Assembly: GCA_946800325.1 (NCBI GenBank)
Contig: OX326958.1
Span: forward strand, 11,790,001-11,854,000
Length of the DNA: 64,000 bases
Direction of reading: 5' to 3'
Source: Luzula sylvatica
Lineage: Eukaryota; Streptophyta; Magnoliopsida; Poales; Juncaceae
Shown here: in pieces, positions 33,294-45,790 of the stretch
How positions within the stretch are numbered: position 1 is the first letter of the stretch
Layout of the letters: each line of letters begins with the position of its first letter
The notes under the pieces: generated by a model
The model's input: the letters and a program-made list of their open reading frames with translations, nothing else
What the model was told of the DNA's origin: nothing
Databases searched by the model: none
Program-made: the position numbers and the translations under genes

Positions 33294-33767
33294 GTCTGTT
33301 TCGTATTCTTTGGAATTGGAACGTCCATACTCTCTGTTTTTGCACTGGTTGATACTCTGTCTATTTTTTTTGTTATTTTTTTACACAAAAAATTAATAAT
33401 TCAATTTTAAGAATCAGTTTTATGATGTATTGAATAGAGTTGATTTTTCTAACTTCGTAGAGACTGAGACAATAGAACTGAAATCGAACATAATTAATTG
33501 ATAATTGATTTGATTTTGTTTCTTGTTGATCACCACCAAATTGGCAGCACACCTCCAAAAAAACTTGAACTCAAATTATGAATTAATTACTAACGAGAGT
33601 AATAAATTAATATAATATTAATAGCTCAAATGAATTCATAACTCAAATAATTCTAAACTACATCCCGATTATTTAATTATGTACAATATCAGTGACTCAG
33701 TATTATATACCAGTTTTTATTTTTATACAAAGTTAAGCCCTAAATACTCTCCATATAACAGTCGGTT

Positions 33768-33977
33768 TCAAATTTCAAATTCCTCGTTAGGAGATAACCA
33801 ACCATTGAAGCAATGACCCAAAATGATGCAGCCAAGCTGTCCGAGACAAAGGGAAGTGGAGCTTGGCTTCGTCGCAACTTGCATCTTAATATAGTACTCC
33901 TTTAATTTTGTTGGCGTAAACCTCATAAATTTTACGATGTCTTCCCGTCCCGGTGGAGCCTCGGTTTCGAATTGCAT
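33768..33977 (-). CDS. small hypothetical open frame, copy 1 (69 codons)
   Basis: A 69-codon frame with a mixed, non-repetitive composition (begins MQFETEAPPGRED, contains LGQLGCIILGHCFNGWL). It is unchanged in copy 2 at 57081-57290. I do not recognise a domain, and it has no obvious promoter or splice partners. GC is higher than around it, so it may be a piece of a former gene or retroelement. Since the whole duplication is young, conservation between the copies is weak evidence. Confidence 0.2.
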   Translation of the reverse strand: MQFETEAPPGREDIVKFMRFTPTKLKEYYIKMQVATKPSSTSLCLGQLGCIILGHCFNGWLSPNEEFEI

Positions 33978-34269
33978 CCGTCCTCCTTGAAAAGTTCGTG
34001 TAGTCTTACTTGGTCTCGTTCACGACTATTACGAACTTGACCGAGACACCCCACCATTTTCCACCTATTTATATCACAAACCAAATTAATATTTCGTCTA
34101 ATTAAATCTAAACAAAGTTCAGAAATTAGTAAATTAGTAATTGATGGCTATGAACTTAAAAATGTATTAATTCAGAAGAATTAAGCAATATTTAAGATTT
34201 GAGTTATTCAGGTCCAGGGGCGGATCTTATAAAGGGCCGCGGGGGGCGATCGCCCCTCCAAGAATTTTG

Positions 34270-34274
<5 letters not shown>

Positions 34275-34336
<62 letters not shown>
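34275..34336. repeat. (TA)n microsatellite inside hAT element
   Basis: About 31 TA units starting 60 bp inside the hAT left end. Confidence 0.95.
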
Positions 34337-34340
<4 letters not shown>

Positions 34341-34568
34341 CATAGTTATGTATTTTGATATGTCGAAATAAAAAATCTACGTTAATTTTCTGCTCCAAAA
34401 AAATAATGAAATATTTTGTGAATTGTGATTTAAGAAACACATAGTAAAACTTATAAATTGAAGTAATAAATTAAGTTTTTGAATGAAGCTCATATGTCAA
34501 GTCTTATATCTCTCAAAAAAAAAATTATACATCGGAGCCCATCAAACCCATGCATAAATGAAAATTAA

Positions 34569-36000
34569 CTAGGAGAATACTCGCGCTATGAGGCGAACAT
34601 GTAAATTGTGTTTCTTATTGTAATATAAATTAGAGATTTGTATGATAATATTAATAATATCATGTTAAAATAAGGTTATTTGAATTCATTTATCTATGAT
34701 TATTCATATTTTTTTACAATTATTTTACATTATGATAACAAAAAATCTTATTTTTTAATCAAATAATAATACTTATATTAGTGACATTGTAGAATAATAT
34801 ATGAGATATAATACAATTTTACAAAAAACATAACAACAAATATTATATCGTTGTTTGCAATATTTCGTACAATATTAAATATAAAAATAATGAATCATAC
34901 AACATATGTAGTAACACGTTATTAATTATATAATAGTAATAATTTTGATTGATTCAAAATGCTATGGAAACTATAAAATAATTCAAAAATTAATAGTGGA
35001 TGTAATTTTATAAATAGTATCAAAATTTAATTTATAATATACATAAATACAAATTATTTTGTATCATAACATTTTTTTTTAATTTGTATTTTTTTAAATT
35101 ACAATACTATTTCATAAGTGTATAAGTTTAAGAAGTTATTTAGATGGATAAACTATTTTTTAATTCTATTATTTTTTGAGAAAATTAATGTTAAATTTGT
35201 TTGTTTAAAAACAAAAATATAATCTACTTAGTGTTATATGAGATTCTTGTAGTTATAATTTAAAAAATAATAATAATACTTCAAAATTATATTATGCAAA
35301 TAAAATATTTAAAAATCTATTATGTAAATTTGTACTTTTTTTTGCATATTTTCTTACATAATATCTTCACAAATTGAAATTATGAAAAACGATATGTACG
35401 AACTATGTTAATATGGATGTCAAAACGAAGAGAAAATTAAAATGAATATACTTGATGAGTTTTTAAAATTAAATTTCTAAAAATGATACTAATATATGTT
35501 GTATATTTTATAATGTTACATATTCAATTATTAGTATTTCATATATAAATTTTTCATATTCTATTGCATTCACATTTGATCATGTAATCTTATGTGAAAT
35601 GTTAAACAATTGATTAGACATGGTCTAATGTGAAGCTAACCAATAATAATAGTCCACATCATTAATGTAGGATGACGTGATTTTCTAAGAATGCTTAAAA
35701 CATAGTGCAAAATAATGACACATAAATGACTACACAAAATATGATCTTCAAAAAATCTAACAAAAATTTAATAATTAAGATTAAAACACATCAATATATC
35801 TTAAGGTTTAAATGAATACTTACACATAGTCATACAAAATGCATGTCTTAAATGATCAAATATAATATTAATGTATATGATGAAACCACATCACCTAATT
35901 TAATAGTTAATAATCATGCTAATGATGGTGATGTGGCTTCATGAGGAAGCTCAAAAATAAGTAGAAAATAATGGAGTGGGTAAATATTGCTCCTCTTTTT
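34569..36000 (-). mobile_element. Helitron nested inside the hAT element, minus strand
   Basis: Read on the minus strand the 3' end is a hairpin around TCGCCTCATAGCGCGA, then GTATTCTC and CTAG (34569-34572) followed by T. The 5' part lies near 35980-36000 (minus strand ATTTACCCACTCCATTATTT) and matches the 5' region of the Helitrons at about 21385 and 43920. The 5' base is not fixed. It is non-autonomous. Confidence 0.75.
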
Positions 36001-36098
36001 TGTGTTATGCGTTAGTTAACAATTGAAATTAAAAAATATTTTGTGTTTATATTTCGCCCCCCCAATAATATGGTTCAAGATCCGCCACTGTTCAGGTC

Positions 36099-36410
36099 AC
36101 TAATAACCCTTAATTAGTAAATAGAGAAAACAACTTTTTAAAATAAACATAACCTCATCATCACCGACAATAGCGAGATCAAGTTTTCGATAGTCAATAC
36201 AATTTTGGGGTACACCAATAATATTAGAAGTTTACCAGACGCCCAAGAACAACCCAATTTCAGCAACAACAAATGCGACAACGGAACCAAAGACCCATAA
36301 CCTTAAATCCAAATATACTCCACAACTTTCATGGCGGGGAACTTTTTAAGTCGTTTTGGGTCAAAACCATAGTGGGAACGGAGAGTGCTCAGAGGGGAAT
36401 CATATGGCTA

Positions 36411-36468
<58 letters not shown>

Positions 36469-36668
36469 TGATGAAGATTCCAAGGTCAGGGAAATTGCAG
36501 TATACTCTCTGATTGTGTTAAAAACGAAGCAAATTAACGGAGGAGATTTAAGATAAAGTTTCATAATGAAAAAAAGGAAGACCATGAGAAGTAAAAATGG
36601 CAAGACGAAATGAAAGAGATGGGTTTATCATTTTTTTATCGGGTTAGTTTTCTTCCATCCGTTTGCAA
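36099..36668. other. noncoding, with (GT)n/(GA)n run
   Basis: A compound GT then GA microsatellite at 36412-36461; shorter in copy 2 (57826-57868). No gene: the frames across it read VCVCV then ERERER. Confidence 0.7.
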
Positions 36669-37237
36669 TATGTTATGCGGATATTTCAAAAATGCAGAAG
36701 TATCCTGAGGATACGCGTATCCGATACGGATACGGGTGCGATACGGCTCGGATACGTATCGGATACGCCACGTGGCGTATCCGAATATTTTAATATTTAT
36801 TTTTTTCGGATACGGCGGGGATACGGCAGGATACGGCAGGATACGACTGGGGATACGTCCAGGATACGGCTGGGATATTCCATTTAGGATACTTCGGCCC
36901 ATTATATATTTTGGTCCATGATATTTTTAAATAAATTATATATGATACGTCTAGGATATTTCTAAATTAGTTCTAAAATATTTCTAGAACAAGTTTATGA
37001 TAGTTTTATGATACTTGTATTGTTTGGTTGATATTATTTATTGTCATGATATTTAATTTAAAAATATTATTAATTTATTATGTACTTTATTACTAATTTA
37101 TTAATTATATATAATATAAAAATATTAAACTAATAATTATATAGCCGCATCCGTATCCGTGATTTTTTGAAAATTGTCGTATCGCCGTATCCGTATCGTA
37201 TCGGATACGCTACCCGTATCCGTATCCGTGCAACATA
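36669..37237. mobile_element. low-complexity TIR element, 569 bp, copy 1 only
   Basis: Ends TATGTTATGCGGAT and ATCCGTGCAACATA form imperfect inverted repeats. The subterminal regions are saturated with GGATACG and CGTATCC repeats in opposite orientations, the same style as the hAT element at 13817. Copy 2 runs GTTTGCAATATG directly into ATGTGGCGGG at about 58078, so the insert is confirmed. No 8-bp duplication is visible; at most ATG (3 bp) is shared. The superfamily is therefore open. Confidence 0.82.
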
Positions 37238-37439
37238 GGATGTGGCGGGTACGGGCCACGGGGTAAGTGCGGGACAATACTTGCGTGGTGTCTAATTAAT
37301 AATTAATAATTAATATTTAATAATAATAATATGTATAAAGTTTAGAAAATTCGGTCTTCCACAGAGCTCCACGTCATCAATTCGTTGTGGACCGTCGGAT
37401 CTGATATGTTTTGGGCGGATTACATCTGAGCCGTCTATT

Positions 37440-38960
37440 AATTACATGGATTCGGTATTTGTACACCAAATAACATATTTTCTATTGCACTTCGTGGTCC
37501 ACGATGAACCAAGATCATTCAATTTTTCAAGACAAAAAATATGTATCTTCTCTTTTTCTCTCCTCTCTCTCCAGCCCATTCTACCTCCCTCCATAAACCC
37601 TAGCCGACCTAGCCGACCACTAATGGCGGGAAAAAAAAGGGCGACGAAAGCGTCGATTTCAGCCCGTCCTGCCTTCTCCTCTCCCTTTTTCTTCCTTCCA
37701 TGGCGTGGTGAGATAGTCATTTTCTCTTCTTCTTTTCGGTCAAGGATTTGTTCTTTTTTTTCTTCTCGATTTGTTGGTTTTTGACTTGGGGATTGGCTGA
37801 AAATTCTTGCTTCTTCCTTTCCTGTGGATTTGAAGACCAAATTTTCTCTTTTTTCTTTGAAACTTAGATTTTCGAGTTGTTAATTTCTGGAACTTCGAAA
37901 AAAAATTCAATTTTTTTTTTCCCAAACTGAGTTTTTCGAAACTCAGAGACTAAATTTCTACAATTTATGTCCAATTTCGCTCAATTTACTGTCAACTTTT
38001 TATAATTTCTGCGTGGTATTTTTTTTTTCCTTTTTTGGATGATTTTGGGTCTAAAATTTGAGTTGTTATTTTTATAGTTGCAGTAACTTTTAGAACTTCA
38101 TGATTTTATTAAATCCAATACATTTTTGGTCAACAGAAATTGAGGAGTAACTAACACTTCCTTTAAGTAGGGATAGTGATAATTTGTATCGAGGCTCTCT
38201 TGAACGTGGGACCCACATATGCTTCGACGAAGAACAATATGTAAGAGTTTTCTTCGCTAATTTTATCTGTAAAATTTATTTATTTCAAGTATATTTTATA
38301 GATCATCCTTGCAATTAATTTCATTTAATACATTTTCAACTACGAACTATTCTTTGCAATTTTTAAAATCTCGAGTACCAATATTAAAATACCTCAAATT
38401 ATCGCAGAAGCATAAGAAAGTATTATATTAATTATTCATTGTAAATTATAAAACATCAGCTCTTTCAATTTACTAACTAAAATTGTAGTTTATTTGCAGA
38501 GCGTCCAATCAGACGAATCTACCTGGTAGCTTGGCGTTTTCTTCGAAAACAGATTTCTCGCAACCCCAATAATTAGCTCAGAATTCTGAAATTCAGCTAA
38601 TTAGTATGTTTGTTTTTGCTTATTTATTAATCATGTGAACATTTTGAATTTGGGTCCTTCAACTTTGTTTTATTTTCTTCGCAAGACATTAGATGATGCT
38701 GACATGGACACATAATTTTGTGGAGAGTGGAGAGAACTCATGAAAATATGAGTGAAAGGTAAGATAGAATTATCAATATACATTAAACATAAAAAATAAT
38801 GATTTTGTGATGAAAGTTTTTGTTTTATGCAGTTTGGTCCATGGATGAAGTAAATACTGAGATTATCGATAGGGAAATGGAGAATAATCCATGCACCTGA
38901 AGAAAAATAAAAAGCGAGTTAAAAGAATAAAATCAGGTAAACCCAAAAAAATAGTTAAAT
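37440..38960 (+). pseudogene. possible captured gene fragment (5' exons), copy 1
   Basis: Sequence here is less AT-rich and gene-like. A CCCTAGCC-containing leader precedes an ATG at 37623 opening MAGKKRATKASISARPAF, with a possible GT donor at about 37709. Further exon-like pieces follow: 38170-38240 reads DSDNLYRGSLERGTHICFDE, ending before GTAAGAG; 38501 follows a TTTGCAG acceptor; 38833-38900 follows TATGCAG and reads MDEVNTEIIDREMENNPCT then stop. The pieces do not make one continuous protein and I cannot name the family. Because a Helitron 3' end lies downstream at 40067, capture by a Helitron is plausible. Copy 2 has lost the first exon region. Confidence 0.35.
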
Positions 38961-40035
38961 ATTCATGAATATAAGTGTCCTTTTATTTTCTGATATTATC
39001 AAAAATGCCTTTACTTTCGGAACTTAAAAAAAGTACTTCTAGACAATCTCAATGAGTTCGTCCTTTGTTTCACTTTTTAGATTGAAAAGTTAAAAGAAGA
39101 ATTTTTTTCATGTCAAATAATGAGATTCTTTTAAAAAATATGGGAATATAAGCCTTCTTTTCGAAGAAAGTCATTGGATAATAGCTATGTTCAAGAGATG
39201 AGATTAGGTTCTTCTGTAATTTCAAGAAAATAAAGGACCAATCTGAACATTATGCTTCATTCTGTATTTTTTGTAAAAAAGAGTGAACACTTAACAGTAA
39301 AATTGATTACTTCGGGAAGATAGTGAAGAAAGTTTCCAGCCTCGGTAGTTATTTCCAACCTTCCAAGGACGAATTGGTTATTTAACGTAGAAGATAATTT
39401 TTTTTGTTTCAAGTGAATATTACATTGTTAACTGATTGTATAGAAACTAATTGATTTTGTTAGAAAAGATATTAATTTGGTTACTCTGAAGTTAGAACGG
39501 GCGGAGAAAAGTTTTGTTTGGTTACTTTCATCTATTTTTTTTATGAGGGGCTATTATTTGATAAAACCCCTAATAATTCCAGCATTAAATTGAGGCTAAG
39601 TTTGTTAATTCCGGTATTAATGCTGTTTTTTTTATTAATTTCGTAAATTTCAATTTTATTTATTTATTGGCAGATTCTAAAGTCGTCGCTCAATGAATTT
39701 CTGCCAGGGGTCGTATCTGAAGTCGAATGAGTCATATTTATTTTTAGAGGGGTATATGTTCAATATTCTTTTTGTACAGTGTTTTTGGCAATTCTCTGAT
39801 TTTAGAGGTATATTTCATATTTCTGGGCTTTAAAAGGATATTTTTTTATATGTTCAGCTTTTAGAGTAATATTTGTAAAATTATCCGATTTTACAACAAT
39901 ATTTTTGATAATTTCAGATTCGTAGAGAGGTATATTTGAAATGTTCAAATTTTACAAAAATAAATAAAATAAATGACAAATAAAACATTAAACAGAAAGT
40001 AAGAAAAATAATTTGTCAACAAATAAAAAGCATCA
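38961..40035. other. noncoding body upstream of Helitron terminus
   Basis: No gene. Repeated phrases of the type TTAGAGxGGTATATTT (39740-39935) form a weak 50-60 bp degenerate tandem pattern. Confidence 0.4.
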
Positions 40036-40038
40036 AGT

Positions 40039-40067
40039 CCTGCGCAATTGCGCGGGCTTTAGGCTAG
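40039..40067 (+). mobile_element. Helitron 3' terminus, copy 1 (hairpin mutated)
   Basis: The hairpin CCTGCGCAATTGCGCGGG (40039-40056) has one T that breaks the palindrome. Spacer CTTTAGG and CTAG (40064-40067) follow, then T. The 5' end of this Helitron is not identified. Copy 2 keeps the perfect hairpin. Confidence 0.85.
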
Positions 40068-40269
40068 TTAATACTATCTTTAAAGTTTAATGAAAGAGAT
40101 GTATTGTTGACACCTGTCCAGCGGATTTTCATAATTGCCATTTTTATTATCATGTGTTGAGTATATATATTGTTAAAATTAATATTAATCACTACAAAAC
40201 AATTGGTTTGGGTTGTTCTCTTTGGTGGTGAGTGCCTGAGTTCAATACCCGACAGGGACATGTTTTTGT

Positions 40270-41330
40270 CAAATATTATTTTATCATTTTTATTTGAAAA
40301 AAAAAGATAATTTGGTGTTTGTCATGTGCTATTATTGTACATAATTATTTTATTTCTGAATTGTTTACAAAAAAATTTCCAATTTTTTGTCAATATTAAC
40401 ACAATTTATTTTGAAAATTATTATTTCTTATTTTCAAAATATTAACACAAATTTTCTGTACTTTTTTTTTTTTCATGTTCATTTGAAAAAAAAGGAAATT
40501 TGGTATTTATCATGTGTTATAATTGTACATAATTATTATACATCTGAAATGTTTAGAAAAAAAAAATGTTTGCAATTTTTTTCCTAAAACAAATATTTAA
40601 GCAGTTTTGAAATTATTAATTTCTATTCTAAAAGAAATTTTTTTTTATACTTTTTTTTTATCATGTTCATTTGAAAAAAAAGGAAATTTGGTATTTATCA
40701 TGTGTTATAATTGTACATAATTATTATACTTCTGAAATGTTTAGAAAAAAAAAATGTTTGCAATTTTTTTCCTAAAACAAATATTGAAGTAGTTTTGAAA
40801 TTATTAATTTCTTTTCTAAAACAATTTTTTTTTTAAATATTAACACAATTTATTTTGAAATTATTAATTTTTATTTTCAAAATAATATTATAACAAAATA
40901 TTGAAGTAATTTTTCTAAAACAAATAAAGGTTTTTTAATCATTTCCATTTCATAAAAAGAAGATAATTTGGTACATATTATGTGTTATTATTGTACCTAA
41001 TTATTATATTTCTGATTTTTTCAGAAAAAAATATTTACAAATATTTTTCAAAATATTAACACAATTTAATTTGAAAATTATTACAACAAAATATTTAAGT
41101 AGTTTTTCTAAAATAAATAAAGGAATTTGAAATATACTTCAAAAAAACAATTGTATTTTTATGAGAATGCTTTAAAAGTATGTTAATTACAATTTCATAG
41201 ATTCCTCAAAATATTTAAGTTTTCTAAAATAAATAAAGGAATTTGAAAATATACTTAAAAAAAACAAAGATATTTTTATAAGAATACTTTAATAGTATGT
41301 TAATTACAATTTCATAGATTTCTTTACAAA
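40270..41330 (+). repeat. A/T-rich tandem repeats, ~190 bp and ~117 bp units (copy 1)
   Basis: Units beginning near CATTTGAAAAAAAAGG, with TTTGGTATTTATCATGTGTT and ATAATTGTACATAATTATT, start at about 40288, 40478, 40667 and 40943. A second tandem pair of about 117 bp (AAAGGAATTTGAAATATAC) occupies 41115-41330. All recur in copy 2 at 60690-61740. No genes. Confidence 0.85.
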
Positions 41331-41492
41331 ATCCTCAATTGTTTTCCAAATTAATTTTGAAAAAAAATTGTGGTTCAATAACTCATAGTTATTGTTCTAT
41401 GTTAACTAATAATAATAATCAAGTGTGTTTTAAATTAATATTATATCTTTAAATCTATTAATCACAAAGAAAATTTCAAATATCTTCAAAAA

Positions 41493-43330
41493 GAGAACGA
41501 GAAATGGTTACGCACGTCGACTGAGTTTTCAAGAAATAACTGTTATTGGCTTATTGCCTTTCAAAATTATGTAACATAGTTATATTTTCAAAATAAAAAT
41601 AAAATATACAATCTAATCATTTAATTGTACTTTTTTGCACCATTTATCTCTTTTCATCTGTCATATTAGGGAAAAAAAAAGCACTTAAAAAATGATCAAA
41701 TATCAGTGCAAAAAAATTAGATGAAAGAAAAAACCACAGCTAAATAATGATTTGAGTTATTTTATTTTTTGTGTTATAAGACACATATAAAATCAAATAT
41801 AATATAATTTTATTTTATGACAATAACATGATATGTCTGAAACGTTACCGTCTCGTTTCCAGATACAAATTTCAAATGAAATCTAACTTTTGAAATACAT
41901 ATAAAAAATTGACATATATTTTATTTCACATTACAGATTTTAAAGGCAAAAGAGTATTTTATTTTGATGAAATGCATGAGATTGAAAACTCTCCATTTGA
42001 AAAAAATAAACGGAGATCATCATATTATTTATAAATAGAAAAATGTTGGACATACACCCATCTCTTTCTCAAAAACATTAATAATATGAACAAGACTTAA
42101 TAGTTTAAGAATTAACATCTTAATCATGATTTCACATCTTAATTTGATGTTCAATTATAAATTAAGTTAATTAAATTATAAATTAAGATATTAAATTATA
42201 TATTTATGTGTTCATTTTTAAACCGTTAAGTCATATTCATGTTATCAAAAATTTGAGTGAAAGTACTAGGTGATATAAATCACTACTCTTATCAATATGC
42301 TTTGAAATAAAAATCTACGCTAGGATTATTTACGATTATATTATTTTTGCTTTGAGTGAAAGTACTAGGATTATTTACGATTGCATTATTTTTGCTTGGA
42401 AAATACATGCAGTAAATATAATCATTAAATACTAAATAAAACCAAATAATTTAGGTTGAATTCGAAGTGTGGTAAAGGATCAAGCCCAAGTTCTTTAACC
42501 AACAAATGATTATATAAAAGCTTGTCGTGTTGTTTTTTTGTTGTATTTTGCTCTTCAAAACTAATGTCGAGTTAATTATTTTTAATATAAATAATTCCCT
42601 GTTTTTACTGTATGATTGACAACATGAAGATGAAATAAGATTTATATTGAAATAAGCTAAACTAACAACATGATGTTGGTATAATATCTATTGTAGGATT
42701 TTTATTCTATTGTCAATCATCCAACGAGAGAATGTTGTATAAAATTACTCTTTTTACTATTCTCATAATTATGCATACTCTTTTTGCGCAAAAAAAAAAT
42801 TATGCATACTCAAACAATACAAAACAATTGTAAATTAAGAACTAATTGTTTAAATAAGAAATCAATAGAAATTATCACGCAACTAGTATGATATAATCAT
42901 TCAAAAAACATGTTCAAACTAATAATATGTGGATTATAAGTTGGTACATGTAAACTTACCAATGAAAAGCATGTCAGCGAATAAAAAACTACATTTCTTA
43001 AACAATTATTTTGTACTTGTCCAAAATTAATATCATCGTATATATAATTGCTATTTTATCTTTTGGGAAAGAAAACTATTTGCTGGCTATGCGAATATGA
43101 TTTTTCATATTGATCCCTATATATGAATGATATGTTATTTTAAATAATTGTATATACGAGTTTTAATATCCCCGTATATACAGTTAAACTATATGTTGGT
43201 TGTGTGAATTATTTCCAACTCAATAAAAATTATAAATTTTACAATAATGTACATTTCTAAAATATAATATATTTCTCTGAAATTGTTATTGTACAAATAT
43301 TTTGAAAATATAAATAAATAAATTAATTAT
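41493..43330 (+). repeat. amplified repeat unit R4
   Basis: Diverged copy of R1 starting GAACGAGAAATGGTTACGC (R1: 25276) and running through AAATGCATGAGATTGAAAAC (41969) to TTGTATATACGAGTTTTAAT (43149). It carries its own small inverted-repeat insertion at about 42085-42245 (GAACAAGACTTAATAGTTT and its mirror) and a local duplication of GAGTGAAAGTACTAGG (42255 and 42353). No gene. Confidence 0.75.
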
Positions 43331-43903
43331 TAAAATATAAATGTTCAACTTGTAAAACAAATAAATGAATAATTTATTTTCCCTAATTGTTTTAATAAAT
43401 TTGGGACAAAAATGAACATTGTTTTAGTACATTAAGGCCCAATACTTGAGCTAATTCAATTTTTCACAAATCCGGTCATCTCTATTTGAATAGCCCACAA
43501 AACAAAGAACACAAAAATTAACTATGAAAAGAGAAAAAATCATTATTTGTTTTAAGAATAAATGAAGAAGATTCAGTGATCCTTCATCTATTAATATTAA
43601 TGTGACTTGAACTTACAATTTTTTATAATATATGATTTTTTTTTAGTCTCACGCTTAACCAACTGTGTTATTCGCTCATTGACAAATTTTTCGAGCAAGC
43701 ATCACATGTACGTTACAAAGCAATTAGATAAATTAAAAAACTCATAATGAATAGGCGGGTAAGACCAACATCTTGCTCATCTCGTCCCATTTCTGAGACC
43801 AGCTAAAAGGCCTTCCTTTTGTTTCTTACAAAGAGAAGCCCTTTTATCTATATTTACCTTAAAAAATCATCTCCTCTGCCTTTCTTTATAATTCAAGGAT
43901 TCG
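43331..43903. other. intergenic, nothing recognised
   Basis: AT-rich, no supported gene or element end. Confidence 0.4.
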
Positions 43904-45183
43904 AAAGGGGTTGACAATTTACCAACACCTTTATTTTGGACCCAACTTTGTGCAATTTTCTTGTGTCACATCATCATTTTTTCAACATTTTTTTTAGCCA
44001 TTATATTATGATATGTGACAAAATTTAGACCATTGATTAATAATTGATTTTTTATAAACATTTTTCTTTGTAGTCATTTAAGTGTTCCTTATTTTACACT
44101 ATATTTTAAGGATTCTTAGAAATCCACATCACCATAAATTAATGATGTGGACTATTATTAATAGTTAGGTTCATGTTAAACTAAGTTTATTCAATTGTTT
44201 ACAATTTCACATAAGATTACATGATCAAATGTGAATGCAATGGAAGATGAAAAATTTATATATGTAATACTAATAACTTAATATGTGATATTATAAACAT
44301 AACACACATAGATGTATTATTTTTGGAATTTTAATTTTAAAAATTCATCAAATATATTCGTTTTAATTTTCTCTTTCTTTTGACATCAATATTAACATAG
44401 TTCATACACATCATTTTCCATAAGTTTAATTTGTAAAAATAGAATGTAAAAAATGCAATGCAAAAAGTGATTTTTTACAAAATAAATTTTATTATTTATT
44501 TACATAATAGAATTTTAATATTAATTTTTATTTTTAAAAATTATAATCAAACAAATTTAATATTAATCCTTTTGAAAAATAATGGAAATAAAAAAAGTTT
44601 ATCCACCGAATTAATTTCTTAAATTTATAAACACTTATCCAATAATATAATAATGTTATTTTTAGAAATATAAATTTTTAAAAGATCATATGATATACAA
44701 TTATTTATGTTTATGCTAAATTATTTCTTATATTGTTTACTAAATTACTTTCATTATTGAGTTTGATATATTATTTATAATCTTCTTTGCATTTTTAATC
44801 AACAACAAATTGTTAGTACTATATAATTAATGATATGTTACTACATATGTTGTGGGATACATTAATTTTATATTTGATAGTGTATGAAATATTGTGAACA
44901 ACAATGATATAATATTTTTTGTTTGTTTGTAAAATCGTGTTATACCTTATATATTATTCTTATATAATGACATTAATATAAGTGTTATTATTTGGTTATA
45001 AAAATAAATTTTTTTCATCATAATGTAAAATAATTGTAAATCATATACATAATCATAGATAAATTAGTTAAAATAATTATATTATGAAATTGTATTATCA
45101 ATATTATTATATTTATATGTACTTTGTATTATCATGAAAAATATAATTAATATTCTCGATGCGTAGCGCGAGTATTCTTCTAG
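43904..45183 (+). mobile_element. non-autonomous Helitron between the duplicated copies
   Basis: The 3' end shows a hairpin CTCG..GCG-TAG-CGC..GAG (45155-45172), then TATTCTT and CTAG (45180-45183) with T after it. The 5' part reads CAATTTACCAACACCTTTAT, homologous to the start of the Helitron at about 21385. The exact 5' base is uncertain. It lacks coding sequence for a Rep/helicase. Confidence 0.78.
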
Positions 45184-45589
45184 TAAAATGAATAATTTGA
45201 ATGTGAATTGTTTATTATTGGTAAACAATGTTTATGTGTATATTTGCGAAGTATTCATTATGATTTATGTGAAAGAGTGTTTTCTCGTAATTAAAATATG
45301 TATACATTGGATCAAGAGATATCACGATCACTATATAATCTTATAATCATATTGAATTGTGCTGATAATTTTTGTTACGAGAAACAAGCACAATATTCTT
45401 TTTTCATTTATTGACCTCTTACATGTTCATATATGTTTTGTTTGTAACTCGTATCATAATATATATTATTATCATTCAAATAAAGGAGTATTTCTGACAG
45501 TAACCATGTTTTGAAATTTTTTCCGATATATAATCTTGTTTTGTAGAATATTTTAAAACTAATCCAAATCGGATTTGAACAATCCGATA
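45184..45589. other. intergenic, nothing recognised
   Basis: AT-rich, no supported gene. Confidence 0.4.
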
Positions 45590-45790
45590 CCACCTGATTT
45601 TAAAAATTCGGTAAATTAATTAAGTTTTTCTCATAATTTCATGACTGTTGGGAAGAATTGGGGAAGTTACTGGATTTTTAAAAGCCGGTGTAAAATTCAA
45701 TTAAAAAATAAATACTTGTCTTCAGATTTTACTTATTATATCTTCGTTAACGCATTTAGTTAGCAAAGTAATCAATACATTCATAAATTT
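45590..45790 (-). repeat. diverged inverted copy of 19846-20060 / 46507-46720
   Basis: Read on the minus strand this matches the 3' flank of the IP-repeat gene: AGACAAGTATTTxxTTTTxxAATT, TTTTACACCxGxTTTTAAA, CAACAGxCATGAAATxATGA, AAAATCAGGTxGTAxCGG. It abuts the left boundary of large copy 2, forming an inverted repeat with the equivalent sequence 720-930 bp further right. Confidence 0.8.

Larger units (their letters stand above)
34215..36090. mobile_element. hAT element, 1.88 kb, TSD TTCAGGTC, copy 1 only
   Basis: Ends CAGGGGCGGATCTT and AAGATCCGCCACTG (inverted, one mismatch) are flanked by the perfect octamer TTCAGGTC at 34207-34214 and 36091-36098. Copy 2 has the clean empty site TTATTCAGGTCACTAATAAC at about 57517 with a single octamer. 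The element contains a (TA)n run (34275-34336) and, from 34569, a whole Helitron. No transposase is readable, so it is non-autonomous. Confidence 0.95.
19132..41492 (+). repeat. large direct duplication, copy 1 (22.4 kb)
   Basis: Starts at ATTAATATCAACTTATTATT and ends at TATCTTCAAAA. It is matched nearly base for base by 45793-61893, in the same orientation, with a period of about 26.66 kb. By eye the copies differ by only occasional substitutions and short indels, apart from discrete insertions and deletions. Copy 1 carries extra elements at 23085-24353, 25864-28459, 34215-36090 and 36669-37237, plus about 470 bp at 37332-37802 and about 290 bp at 29937-30226 that copy 2 lacks. Confidence 0.95.

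Noticed and set aside
33127..33388. Frames with long RERERE runs (also 18372-18596 and 36273-36603)
   Set aside because: Translation of (CT)n or (GA)n microsatellites.
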